A stretch of 64,000 nt of DNA, from assembly GCF_001440545.1 (NCBI RefSeq), contig NZ_LKHP01000003.1:124001-188000 (forward strand), in the 5' to 3' direction. The notes beneath the pieces are model-generated. The model was not told where the DNA came from, ran no database searches, and was given only the letters and a program-made list of their open reading frames with translations. The translations under genes and the position numbers were made by a program. Below, in pieces: positions 18,432 to 26,336 of the stretch; within the stretch, counting starts at the first letter, position 1; each line of letters starts with the position of its first letter. This stretch comes from Caloramator mitchellensis. GTDB taxonomy: Bacteria > Bacillota > Clostridia > Clostridiales > Caloramatoraceae.

Positions 18432-18465
18432 GCTGAATAAAATAATTATTCAGCTCCTACTCGAT
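18432..18465 (+). repeat. Second copy of the intron-like 3' end
   Basis: 34 nt identical but for one base to 16865-16898 (GCTGAATAA hairpin then CTCCTACTCGAT). It directly abuts copy 2 of the 45-bp repeat at 18466. The domain V-like part present before the first copy is absent here. Confidence 0.6.
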
Positions 18466-18509
18466 ATTGACAAACAACTCAAGAAGTCAAGAAATCAAGT
18501 GAATGTCAC
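18466..18509 (+). repeat. 45-bp locus repeat, copy 2
   Basis: Starts ATTGACAAACAACTCAAG and ends AAGTGAATGTCAC. Lies about 130 nt before the first polysaccharide gene, just upstream of its promoter. Confidence 0.9.
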
Positions 18510-18564
18510 CAATAAAATTAATAAAAAATTAAAATTTGTGATATGAATAATAACACAAAAACAT

Positions 18565-18593
18565 TTTACTATTATTTGCAATTGGGGTATAAT
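18565..18593 (+). promoter_or_regulatory. Probable promoter of the polysaccharide locus
   Basis: TTTACT (18565-18570) and TATAAT (18588-18593) with a 17-bp spacer. The expected transcript starts about 40 nt before the first gene at 18638. Confidence 0.55.
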
Positions 18594-18637
18594 TATTAAT
18601 GGTTATGTGAATTTTGAAAAAGATTGGGGAATTAAGG

Positions 18638-20467
18638 ATGAAAAGAAGATTAAAGGTAGGACTTATACTTCTGAGCGACATAATTTTCATAAATGCTGCA
18701 ATCTTTGTTGGATACTTTATCAGATTTTCGTGGCATATTCCAAAGGCATATTTAAATAGATATATCGAGTCGTTTGTTCCAATTTCTATCATTATGATAA
18801 TTTCTTTCTACGTATTTAAACTATATAGGAGCATATGGAGGTATGCAAGCATAGATGAACTATTGTCAGTTGTTGTAGCAGTATCCTCTGGAACTTTAGC
18901 TTCATTTATTTATGGAGTTGTTATGCGAAACAGGCTTCCGCTTAGCGTTTATTTTGTTATGTGGGCGCTTACTATTATGGCATCGGGCGGATTAAGATTC
19001 TTAAGAAGAGTTGTTACCCATCTTGAAATGATGCAGGGCGTTGGCGATAAGAGGGCAAAGAGAATATTGATATTTGGCGCAGGCGATGCAGGAGCAATCG
19101 TTGCGAAGGAAATGAAAAAGCATTTGGATATGGGATACATGCCTGTAGGATTTATAGATGATGACAAGTCTAAGCAGGGAAAATATATTTTGGGAATTCC
19201 GATTCTTGGGACAAGGTATGATTTGGAGGATATAGTTAAGGAAAAGGCGATCGATGAGATAGTTATTGCCATTCCATCGGCTGATAAGGATGAAAGGGCG
19301 GAGATTATAAGGCTCTGCAACAAGACTGGCTGCAGGCTTAAAACGCTGCCTGGGATATATGAGATGATAGGCGGCAAGGTAACGATAAGTCAGATTAGGG
19401 ATGTAGAGATTGAGGACCTATTGGGAAGAGACCCTGTTGAGCTGAACATTGAAGAGATTGCGCATTATCTAAAGGATAAAACTGTTCTTGTAACGGGAGG
19501 AGGAGGCTCAATTGGATCTGAGCTTTGCAGGCAGATTGCAAGGTTTAACCCAAAGAAGCTTTTGATTCTCGACATATATGAAAATGGGGCATACAGCCTT
19601 TCGATGGAATTAAAAACTAATTTTAAGGAGCTTGACCATGAGGTTATAATTGCATCAATAAGGGAAGAGGGAAGAATAAACGAGATTTTTGAAAAACATA
19701 GGCCGGACGTTGTCTTCCATGCGGCGGCCCATAAGCATGTCCCTTTAATGGAGGCAAACCCAAAGGAAGCTATAAAAAACAATATATTAGGAACACTAAA
19801 TGTAGTAAGGGCATCGGATAGGTATGGAGTTAAGAAGTTTGTTTTGATTTCAACCGATAAGGCGGTTAACCCGACTAATATAATGGGGGCAACAAAGCGC
19901 TTTACTGAGATGATTATTCAGGCGATGGATAGGGTGTCCAATACTGAATATGTCGCAGTAAGGTTTGGAAACGTATTAGGAAGCAATGGTAGCGTTATTC
20001 CGTTGTTTAAGGAACAGATTAGAAAGGGTGGTCCGGTTACGGTCACACATCCTGAGATAAATAGATATTTTATGACGATACCTGAGGCGGCACAGCTTGT
20101 TATTCAGGCTGGCGCTATGGCAGAGGGTGGAGAGATATTTGTCCTTGATATGGGAAAACCAGTAAAGATTGTTGACCTTGCAAGGGAGCTAATTAGACTC
20201 TCGGGCTTTGAGCCTGATAAGGATATTAGGATTGAGTTTACGGGTTTAAGGCCTGGCGAAAAATTATATGAGGAGCTTTTGATGTCCGAAGAGGGGCTTA
20301 AGAAGACGAAGCATAAAAAGATTTTCATTGGAAAACCTGGTGAATATGAATTTGAGCAGGTTGAGACGATGGTAAACAGGCTGAAAGATGCTTTGGATGA
20401 GAATGATGAGGTAATATTTAAACTAATGCAGGAATTTGTTAAAACGTATAAAAGAGTTGAGAATTGA
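18638..20467 (+). CDS. Membrane UDP-N-acetylglucosamine 4,6-dehydratase (PglF/WbpM/CapD family)
   Basis: 609 residues from ATG 18638, with GGGGA 7 nt upstream; a TTG at 18614 is less likely. Four membrane segments lie in residues 1-125. A first Rossmann domain follows (FGAGDAGAIVAKEM), then the catalytic SDR domain with TGGGGSIGSE and STDKAVNPTNIMGATKR. Met in place of the usual catalytic Tyr is the hallmark of the WbpM/PglF dehydratases. It should make UDP-4-keto-6-deoxy-GlcNAc, the substrate of the aminotransferase at 28896. It is first in the locus. Its stop codon lies inside copy 3 of the 45-bp repeat. Confidence 0.9.
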   Translation: MKRRLKVGLILLSDIIFINAAIFVGYFIRFSWHIPKAYLNRYIESFVPISIIMIISFYVFKLYRSIWRYASIDELLSVVVAVSSGTLASFIYGVVMRNRLPLSVYFVMWALTIMASGGLRFLRRVVTHLEMMQGVGDKRAKRILIFGAGDAGAIVAKEMKKHLDMGYMPVGFIDDDKSKQGKYILGIPILGTRYDLEDIVKEKAIDEIVIAIPSADKDERAEIIRLCNKTGCRLKTLPGIYEMIGGKVTISQIRDVEIEDLLGRDPVELNIEEIAHYLKDKTVLVTGGGGSIGSELCRQIARFNPKKLLILDIYENGAYSLSMELKTNFKELDHEVIIASIREEGRINEIFEKHRPDVVFHAAAHKHVPLMEANPKEAIKNNILGTLNVVRASDRYGVKKFVLISTDKAVNPTNIMGATKRFTEMIIQAMDRVSNTEYVAVRFGNVLGSNGSVIPLFKEQIRKGGPVTVTHPEINRYFMTIPEAAQLVIQAGAMAEGGEIFVLDMGKPVKIVDLARELIRLSGFEPDKDIRIEFTGLRPGEKLYEELLMSEEGLKKTKHKKIFIGKPGEYEFEQVETMVNRLKDALDENDEVIFKLMQEFVKTYKRVEN

Positions 20468-20506
20468 CAAACAATTCAAGAACTCAAGAAATCAAGTGAA
20501 TGTCAC
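20462..20506 (+). repeat. 45-bp locus repeat, copy 3
   Basis: AATTGACAAACAATTCAAG start, GTGAATGTCAC end. Contains the stop codon of the dehydratase gene and ends 6 nt before the GGGGAGG of the next gene. Confidence 0.92.
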
Positions 20507-20524
20507 TTATAGGGGAGGATACAT

Positions 20525-21622
20525 ATGATACAGCTTTTGGATTTGTTAGCACAATATGAAACCATGAAGGATGAGATGAAGGAAGCAGTAATTTCTACTA
20601 TCGAATCCGGACACTATATTTTAGGACCACAGGTTAAAAAGCTTGAAGAGGATATAGCAAGATATTGCAACGTAAAACATGGTATAGGGGTTGCAAATGG
20701 AACAGATGCACTTGTTTTAACTTTAAAGGCATTTGGAATAGGAGAAGGGGACGAGGTCATTACATCGCCTTTTACTTTCTTTGCTTCAGCTGAAACTATT
20801 TCACAGGTTGGTGCAACGCCTGTATTTGTTGATATAGAACCGGATACATATAATATAGATGCTGAAAAAATAGAGGAAAAGATTACGGAAAAGACTAAGG
20901 CGATAATTCCGGTTCATATTTTTGGACAAATGTGTGATATGGACAGGATAATGGAGATTGCAAGAAAGCATAATTTGATAGTTATAGAGGATGCTTGCCA
21001 GGCAATAGGTTCTGAATACAAGGGCAAGAAGGCAGGCTCAATTGGGCATGCAGCATGCTTTTCATTCTTCCCAACTAAAAATCTAGGTGGATATGGTGAT
21101 GGAGGAATGATTGTCACAAATGATGATGAATTGGCTGCAAAGATTAGAATGTTAAGATTCCATGGAAGCAAGGTTAAGTATTATCATGATATGCTTGGAT
21201 TTAACAGCAGACTTGATGAGCTCCAAGCGGCAATACTTAATGTTAAGTTTAAGTATCTTGATGAGTGGAATAATAAAAGAAACGAAAAGGCGCATATATA
21301 TAATGAACTTTTAAAGGATACAAGCTGCAAAGTGCCAACCGAGAGGGAATACAACAAGCATATATATCATTTGTATATTATCCAGCATGAGAAGAGAGAA
21401 GAATTGATAAACTTCCTAAAGGAAAATGGAGTTGCAACGGGAATATATTATCCAGTTCCACTGCATTTGCAGAATGTATATAAGTATTTAGGATACAAGG
21501 AAGGGGATTTGCCAAATTCTGAATACGCGAGCAAGAGGACATTTGCAATACCATTGTATCCAGAATTGACTTTAGAACAGCAGAAATACGTTGCGAATAA
21601 GATAAAGGAATTCGAATCTTAA
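20525..21622 (+). CDS. DegT/DnrJ/EryC1 aminotransferase, WbpE-like
   Basis: 365 residues, ATG 20525 behind GGGGAGG. A PLP-dependent sugar aminotransferase: GTDALVLTLKAFGIG near residue 60, EDACQAIGSEYKG near 160 and the Schiff-base Lys in FFPTKNLGGYGDGG near 185. Length is normal. Directly followed by WbpA-, WbpB- and WbpD-type genes and a 2-epimerase, so the best call is UDP-3-keto-GlcNAcA 3-aminotransferase (WbpE), which adds the 3-amino group with glutamate as donor. A second DegT protein at 28896 fits a 4-aminotransferase instead. Confidence 0.88.
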   Translation: MIQLLDLLAQYETMKDEMKEAVISTIESGHYILGPQVKKLEEDIARYCNVKHGIGVANGTDALVLTLKAFGIGEGDEVITSPFTFFASAETISQVGATPVFVDIEPDTYNIDAEKIEEKITEKTKAIIPVHIFGQMCDMDRIMEIARKHNLIVIEDACQAIGSEYKGKKAGSIGHAACFSFFPTKNLGGYGDGGMIVTNDDELAAKIRMLRFHGSKVKYYHDMLGFNSRLDELQAAILNVKFKYLDEWNNKRNEKAHIYNELLKDTSCKVPTEREYNKHIYHLYIIQHEKREELINFLKENGVATGIYYPVPLHLQNVYKYLGYKEGDLPNSEYASKRTFAIPLYPELTLEQQKYVANKIKEFES

Positions 21623-21726
21623 TTTGTTGATAACAAACGAAATTTGGGATAAAATTTAGTTGATAAATAATTAACAAAGTGACATTCAAAGTGAATTGGG
21701 CTACTTGTTTTATGGTTTGGGTGCTA

Positions 21727-21771
21727 AATTGACAAACAATTCAAGAAGTCAAGAAATCAAGTGAATGTCAC
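21727..21771 (+). repeat. 45-bp locus repeat, copy 4
   Basis: Lies in a 169-nt gap and ends 9 nt before the GGGAGG of the dehydrogenase gene. An ATG inside the repeat is in frame with that gene but precedes its ribosome site. Confidence 0.92.
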
Positions 21772-21791
21772 TCATAAAGGGAGGTTTAAAA

Positions 21792-23108
21792 ATGTCAACA
21801 AAAGAAGTGTTATTAGAAAAGATACAAAATAAAACTGCAGTTATAGGTGTTGTAGGACTTGGTTATGTTGGACTTCCACTTGCAGTTGAAAAGGCAAAGG
21901 CAGGTTATAAGGTAATAGGATTTGATATTCAGCAGAAAAGATGCGATATGGTAAATCAAGGACACAACTACATAGGGGACGTTGTGGATGAGGAGCTTGC
22001 TGATTTAGTTAAGAGGGGAATGATTTTTGCTACAACTGATTATTCAAAGATAGCTGAAGTAGATGCAGTTGCTATTGCGGTTCCAACTCCTCTTGATAAA
22101 TATAAGCAGCCGGATATAACATACGTTGTTAACTCAACAGAGAGCATTGCAAAATATCTTCATAAGGGAATGCTGGTTGTATTGGAATCAACAACATATC
22201 CAGGAACAACAGAAGAAGTTGTTAAGCCGATACTTGAAAAGACAGGTTTAAAGTGCGGTGAAGATTTTTATCTTGCCTTCTCACCAGAAAGAGTTGACCC
22301 AGGTAACAAGTTCTTCAAGACAAAGAACACACCAAAGGTAGTAGGTGGGGTTACAAAGGACTGCACAGAAATTGCAGCAACAATGTATAGAAACGTATTA
22401 GAGGGAGAAATATTCCCAGTTTCATCACCAGCGGTTGCTGAAATGGAAAAGATACTTGAAAATACATTTAGAAATATAAACGTAGCGCTTGCAAATGAAA
22501 TGGCAATTCTATGCGAGAGAATGGGAATAGATGTATGGGAAGTTATTGAAGCTGCAAAGACAAAGCCATACGGATTTATGGCGTTCTACCCAGGACCAGG
22601 TCTTGGAGGACATTGTATTCCAATTGACCCATTCTATTTAACATGGAAGGCAAGAGAGTATGATTACCATACAAGGCTTATCGAAATTGCAGGAGAAATT
22701 AACGACTACATGCCTGAATTCGTTGTTGAAAAGTCAGCGCATATATTAAATGATTTCAAAAAACCTCTTAACGGTTCAAAGGTTCTATTATTAGGTGCGG
22801 CATACAAGAAGGATATAGATGATTTAAGAGAATCTCCAGTATTAAAGATTATGGAACATCTTGAAAAAAGAAACGCAGTTGTTATGTATAACGACCCATA
22901 TATACCAGAGTTTACTCACGCAGGTAAACACTACGTATCAGTTGAGCTTACTGAAAAGAACATTCAAGATGCAGATATAGTTATAATTACAACAGACCAT
23001 TCAAACTACGATTATGATTTTGTTGTAAAGAATGCCAAGGTTGTATTTGATACAAGAAATGCAACTAAGGAAGTTCTTGAAAATAGGGATAAGATTATTA
23101 AGCTGTAA
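21792..23108 (+). CDS. UDP-N-acetylglucosamine 6-dehydrogenase, WbpA-like
   Basis: 438 residues from ATG 21792 behind GGGAGG; the longer frame from 21765 begins inside the 45-bp repeat. Rossmann motif GLGYVGLPLA, the ESTTYPGTTEE and FSPERVDPGN segments, and the catalytic Cys in GPGLGGHCIPIDP define the UDP-glucose/GDP-mannose dehydrogenase family; the sequence is of the WbpA subgroup. It oxidises C6 of UDP-GlcNAc to the uronic acid with two NAD+. It is followed by the WbpB-like gene after two hairpins. Confidence 0.9.
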   Translation: MSTKEVLLEKIQNKTAVIGVVGLGYVGLPLAVEKAKAGYKVIGFDIQQKRCDMVNQGHNYIGDVVDEELADLVKRGMIFATTDYSKIAEVDAVAIAVPTPLDKYKQPDITYVVNSTESIAKYLHKGMLVVLESTTYPGTTEEVVKPILEKTGLKCGEDFYLAFSPERVDPGNKFFKTKNTPKVVGGVTKDCTEIAATMYRNVLEGEIFPVSSPAVAEMEKILENTFRNINVALANEMAILCERMGIDVWEVIEAAKTKPYGFMAFYPGPGLGGHCIPIDPFYLTWKAREYDYHTRLIEIAGEINDYMPEFVVEKSAHILNDFKKPLNGSKVLLLGAAYKKDIDDLRESPVLKIMEHLEKRNAVVMYNDPYIPEFTHAGKHYVSVELTEKNIQDADIVIITTDHSNYDYDFVVKNAKVVFDTRNATKEVLENRDKIIKL

Positions 23109-23115
23109 TATGTTT

Positions 23116-23141
23116 GGCACTTTTGCAAAAGCAAAAGTGCC
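23116..23141 (+). other. Stem-loop in the wbpA-wbpB gap
   Basis: Perfect 11-bp arms GGCACTTTTGC and GCAAAAGTGCC around AAAA, 8 nt after the stop. There is no T run, so it is not a clear terminator; it may protect or process the transcript. Confidence 0.6.
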
Positions 23142-23153
23142 TTGCTGCAAAGT

Positions 23154-23195
23154 AAAACTTAATTTTTGGTGCCAGGCACCAAAAAATTAAGTTTT
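23154..23195. repeat. REP-like palindrome with GGTGCCAGGCACC core, copy C1
   Basis: Arms of about 20 bp (AAAACTTAATTTTTGGTGCC and its complement with one extra A) centred on the dyad. It ends about 15 nt before the next ribosome site. Related copies are at 37257, 54818, 54970 and 60738. Confidence 0.8.
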
Positions 23196-23222
23196 AGGAA
23201 CACAAAAGAGGGAGGAAAAATT

Positions 23223-24311
23223 ATGAAACTAAAGTTTGCTATAATAGGCTGTGGTAGAATATCATATAAGCACGTTGAAGGAATTATAAACAACCATGAA
23301 GAGGCGGAATTGGTTGCAACATGCGACGTTGACATAGAAAAGGCAAAGGCTAAGGCTGATGAGTATAGAAAAAAATTCCCTGAGGCAAGGGTTAATGAGT
23401 ATATAGATTATAAAGAGATGCTGCAGAAAGAGGATATAGATGTAGTAACAATAGCTACAGAAAGTGGATATCACCCTGAAATAGCTATTTACTGCATGAA
23501 TGCGGGTAAGCATGTTGTTGTTGAAAAGCCGATGGCACTTTCAACGCAGGATGCAGATAGGATGATTGAGACTGCAAAGAAGAAAAATGTTAAGCTTTGC
23601 GTATGCCATCAAAACAGATTTAATAAGCCGATTCAAATGCTAAGAAAAGCACTTGATGAAGGTAGATTTGGAAAGCTGATAAACGGAATGGCAAGCATCA
23701 GATGGAACAGAAATATGAGCTATTACACACAAGCTCCATGGAGAGGAACATGGGAGCTTGATGGCGGAACTTTGATGAATCAGTGCATACATGATATAGA
23801 TTTATTGCAATGGATGATGGGCGGAGAGATTGACTCTGTTTATGCCCAGACTGGAAGATTTGTAAGGGATATTGAGGCAGAAGATTTTGGAGCAATTGTT
23901 GTAAGATTTAAGAACGGAGCAATTGGAATAATAGAAGGAAGTGCCTGCGTATATCCTAAGAACCTTGAGGAAACTTTGAGCATTTTTGGTGAAAATGGCT
24001 CTGTAGTAATAGGTGGACTTGCGGTTAACAGAATTGAGACATGGAGATTTGCAGACGGAAAAGATAGCGAAGAGGAGATATTAAAGGACCAGGAAGGTGA
24101 CCCAGATACAGTATATGGTCATGGACATACACCGCTGTTTAAAGATATGATCGATGCAATAAAGAACAACAGAGAACCGCTAATTAACGGCGAAGAAGGC
24201 AAAAAGGGAATGGAGATAATACTTGCAGCTTACAAGTCACAAAAGACAGGCATGCCGGTTAAATTCCCTATGGGCGATTTTTCAACATTAGATATGAAGG
24301 GAATTTGGTAA
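23223..24311 (+). CDS. Gfo/Idh/MocA oxidoreductase, WbpB-like
   Basis: 362 residues from ATG 23223 behind GGGAGGAAAA. N-terminal NAD-binding GCGRISYKH, then the VEKPMAL segment near residue 105 that marks the Gfo/Idh/MocA family, and a C-terminal beta-sheet domain with SIRWNRN and GGTLMNQCIHDIDLL. In context it should oxidise C3 of UDP-GlcNAc-uronic acid to the 3-keto form for the WbpE-type aminotransferase. Length and motifs fit WbpB/WlbA. Confidence 0.88.
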   Translation: MKLKFAIIGCGRISYKHVEGIINNHEEAELVATCDVDIEKAKAKADEYRKKFPEARVNEYIDYKEMLQKEDIDVVTIATESGYHPEIAIYCMNAGKHVVVEKPMALSTQDADRMIETAKKKNVKLCVCHQNRFNKPIQMLRKALDEGRFGKLINGMASIRWNRNMSYYTQAPWRGTWELDGGTLMNQCIHDIDLLQWMMGGEIDSVYAQTGRFVRDIEAEDFGAIVVRFKNGAIGIIEGSACVYPKNLEETLSIFGENGSVVIGGLAVNRIETWRFADGKDSEEEILKDQEGDPDTVYGHGHTPLFKDMIDAIKNNREPLINGEEGKKGMEIILAAYKSQKTGMPVKFPMGDFSTLDMKGIW

Positions 24312-24400
24312 GTAATATGAACTTGTAATTGCAAAATGCTGCTAAAATTCGCGATATAATTACTTGTTTTTAAAATATTCATTGGTGTTTTAGAAACTTG

Positions 24401-24445
24401 AATTGTCAAACAATTCAAGAACTCAAGAAATCAAGTGAATGTCAC
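24401..24445 (+). repeat. 45-bp locus repeat, copy 5
   Basis: AATTGTCAAACAATTCAAG variant (TGTCA for TGACA), identical to inverted copy 1. Ends 4 nt before the AAGGAGAG of the acetyltransferase gene. Confidence 0.92.
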
Positions 24446-24462
24446 TTAAAGGAGAGATACAA

Positions 24463-25203
24463 ATGAATTATATATCTGAAAAAGCCATATTGGGCGAGAA
24501 TGTCAAGGTTGGAAGATTTGCTGTTATAGAAGACGATGTTGTGATTGGAAACAACTGTATTATAGGAAATAACGTAGTGATTCATAAAGGAACTCAAATA
24601 GGAGATAATGTAAGAATCGACGATAATGCTGTAATTGGAAAGCAGCCTATGAGGGCGGTTAACAGTATTTTTAAGGATGAAAAGGAGCTGCCGCCGGCTA
24701 AGATTTCAAGCGGCTGCCTGATTGGTGCAGGGGTAATAATTTACTGCGGTTGCGAGATTGGAGAAAACACGCTCGTTGCTGACCTATCTACAATAAGGGA
24801 AAATGTAACTATAGGAAGCAAGACGATAATTGGAAGAGGGGTGGCAGTTGAAAATTTCTGTAAGGTTGGTTCAAACTGCAAGCTTGAGACAAATGTCTAT
24901 ATTACTGCTTATTCAGCGCTTGAGGATTATGTTTTTGTTGCACCCGGTGTTGTAACAAGCAACGACAATTTTGCAGCGCGCTCCAAGGAAAGATTTAAGC
25001 ATTTTAAGGGAGTAACTGTTAAAAAAGGTGGAAGAATTGGTGCGCAGGCAACGATATTGCCCGGGAAAACTATTTATGAAGATGGATTTGTAGCAGCAGG
25101 TTCGGTTGTAACTAAAGATGTAGAAAGCGGGACAATTGTTGCAGGTAATCCAGCAAAGTATTTTAAGGATGTGCCTGAAGAGCAGCTATTAAAGAATCAA
25201 TGA
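24463..25203 (+). CDS. Left-handed beta-helix N-acetyltransferase, WbpD-like
   Basis: 246 residues from ATG 24463 behind AAGGAGAG. Hexapeptide repeats run through most of the protein (IGNNCIIGNNVVIHKG, IGDNVRIDDNAVIG, VAPGVVTSN), giving a left-handed beta-helix that trimerises to bind acetyl-CoA. The closing AAGSVVTKDVESGTIVAGNPAK is typical of WbpD/WlbB-type sugar acetyltransferases. It would acetylate the 3-amino group made by the WbpE-type enzyme. Followed directly by copy 6 of the 45-bp repeat. Confidence 0.88.
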   Translation: MNYISEKAILGENVKVGRFAVIEDDVVIGNNCIIGNNVVIHKGTQIGDNVRIDDNAVIGKQPMRAVNSIFKDEKELPPAKISSGCLIGAGVIIYCGCEIGENTLVADLSTIRENVTIGSKTIIGRGVAVENFCKVGSNCKLETNVYITAYSALEDYVFVAPGVVTSNDNFAARSKERFKHFKGVTVKKGGRIGAQATILPGKTIYEDGFVAAGSVVTKDVESGTIVAGNPAKYFKDVPEEQLLKNQ

Positions 25204-25207
25204 GTGA

Positions 25208-25252
25208 AATTGACAAACAATTCAAGAAGTCAAGAAATCAAGTGAATGTCAC
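25208..25252 (+). repeat. 45-bp locus repeat, copy 6
   Basis: Starts 5 nt after the acetyltransferase stop and ends 3 nt before GGGAAGG of the epimerase gene, so it fills the whole intergenic gap. Confidence 0.92.
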
Positions 25253-25271
25253 TCATGGGAAGGTGATGAAG

Positions 25272-26333
25272 ATGAAGATATTGACGGTAATTGGAGCAAG
25301 GCCGCAATTTATTAAGGCGGCGCCGGTATCGAGGGAGATAAGGAAGCAACATAAGGAAATAATTGTTCATACAGGTCAGCATTACGATGAAAATATGTCT
25401 AGCATATTTTTTGATGAGCTGGATATTCCAAAGCCTGATTATAATTTGAATGTTGGGTCTGGAAATCACGGAAACCAAACAGGGAATATGCTTATTAAGA
25501 TAGAGGAAGTTATTTTAAACGAGAAGCCGGACGCTGTTTTGGTGTATGGAGATACTAATTCTACCTTGGCTGGGGCGCTTGCTGCGAGCAAGCTGCTTAT
25601 CCCTGTTATTCATGTTGAGGCGGGGTTAAGAAGCTTCAATAAAGCAATGCCAGAGGAGCAGAACAGGGTTTTAACAGACCACATTTCAGATTTATTGTTT
25701 TGCCCTACAGAAACTGCGGTTAAAAATCTAAAGAACGAAGGAATAGAAAAGGGAGTCTACAACGTAGGGGATGTAATGTTTGACTCAATATTGTATAATA
25801 TTGAAATAGCAAAGGAAAAATCAAACATTTTAGATAGATTAAATTTAGCTTCAAAGGAATTTATACTTGTAACAATACATAGAGCTGAGAATACTAATTA
25901 TAAGGATAAGCTTACTAATATTTTTAATGCCTTAAAGGATTCGGGAGAAAAGGTAATTCTTCCGCTTCATCCAAGAACAAAGAAATTTCTAGCTGATTAC
26001 GGTATAGACGTTGGAGAAAATATAGAAATTATTGAGCCGGTTGGGTATCTTGATATGATTATGCTGGAAAGTGCAGCAAAGAAGATTGTTACCGACAGCG
26101 GCGGGGTTCAAAAGGAAGCTTACTTTTTAGATGTTCCCTGCGTAACTATGAGAAGGGAAACTGAGTGGGTTGAAACCGTAAAGGACGGTTGGAATATACT
26201 CGTTGACAGCGATTATGAAAAAATATTGGATGCAATAAATAATTTTGAGCCCAAAACTAAAAAGAGCAACTATTTTGGAGATGGAAAAGCAAGTGAACAT
26301 ATAGCAGAATTATTAAAAAACTTAGAGGTGTAG
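25272..26333 (+). CDS. Non-hydrolysing UDP-N-acetylglucosamine 2-epimerase type, WbpI-like
   Basis: 353 residues. Start ATG 25272 is 8 nt after GGGAAGG; ATG 25266 is also in frame but too close. IGARPQFIKAAP at the N-terminus, VHTGQHYDENMS, HVEAGLRS and TDSGGVQKEA are the conserved substrate segments of the WecB/WbpI family. After the WbpA, B, E and D steps, the expected reaction is C2 epimerisation to UDP-2,3-diacetamido-2,3-dideoxy-mannuronic acid. A plain WecB role (UDP-ManNAc) is the alternative and cannot be excluded from sequence alone. Confidence 0.88.
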   Translation: MKILTVIGARPQFIKAAPVSREIRKQHKEIIVHTGQHYDENMSSIFFDELDIPKPDYNLNVGSGNHGNQTGNMLIKIEEVILNEKPDAVLVYGDTNSTLAGALAASKLLIPVIHVEAGLRSFNKAMPEEQNRVLTDHISDLLFCPTETAVKNLKNEGIEKGVYNVGDVMFDSILYNIEIAKEKSNILDRLNLASKEFILVTIHRAENTNYKDKLTNIFNALKDSGEKVILPLHPRTKKFLADYGIDVGENIEIIEPVGYLDMIMLESAAKKIVTDSGGVQKEAYFLDVPCVTMRRETEWVETVKDGWNILVDSDYEKILDAINNFEPKTKKSNYFGDGKASEHIAELLKNLEV

Positions 26334-26336
26334 CTG

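Noticed and set aside
18614-18637. TTG start for the 4,6-dehydratase
   Set aside because: ATG 18638 has GGGGA at proper spacing and directly precedes the membrane segments.
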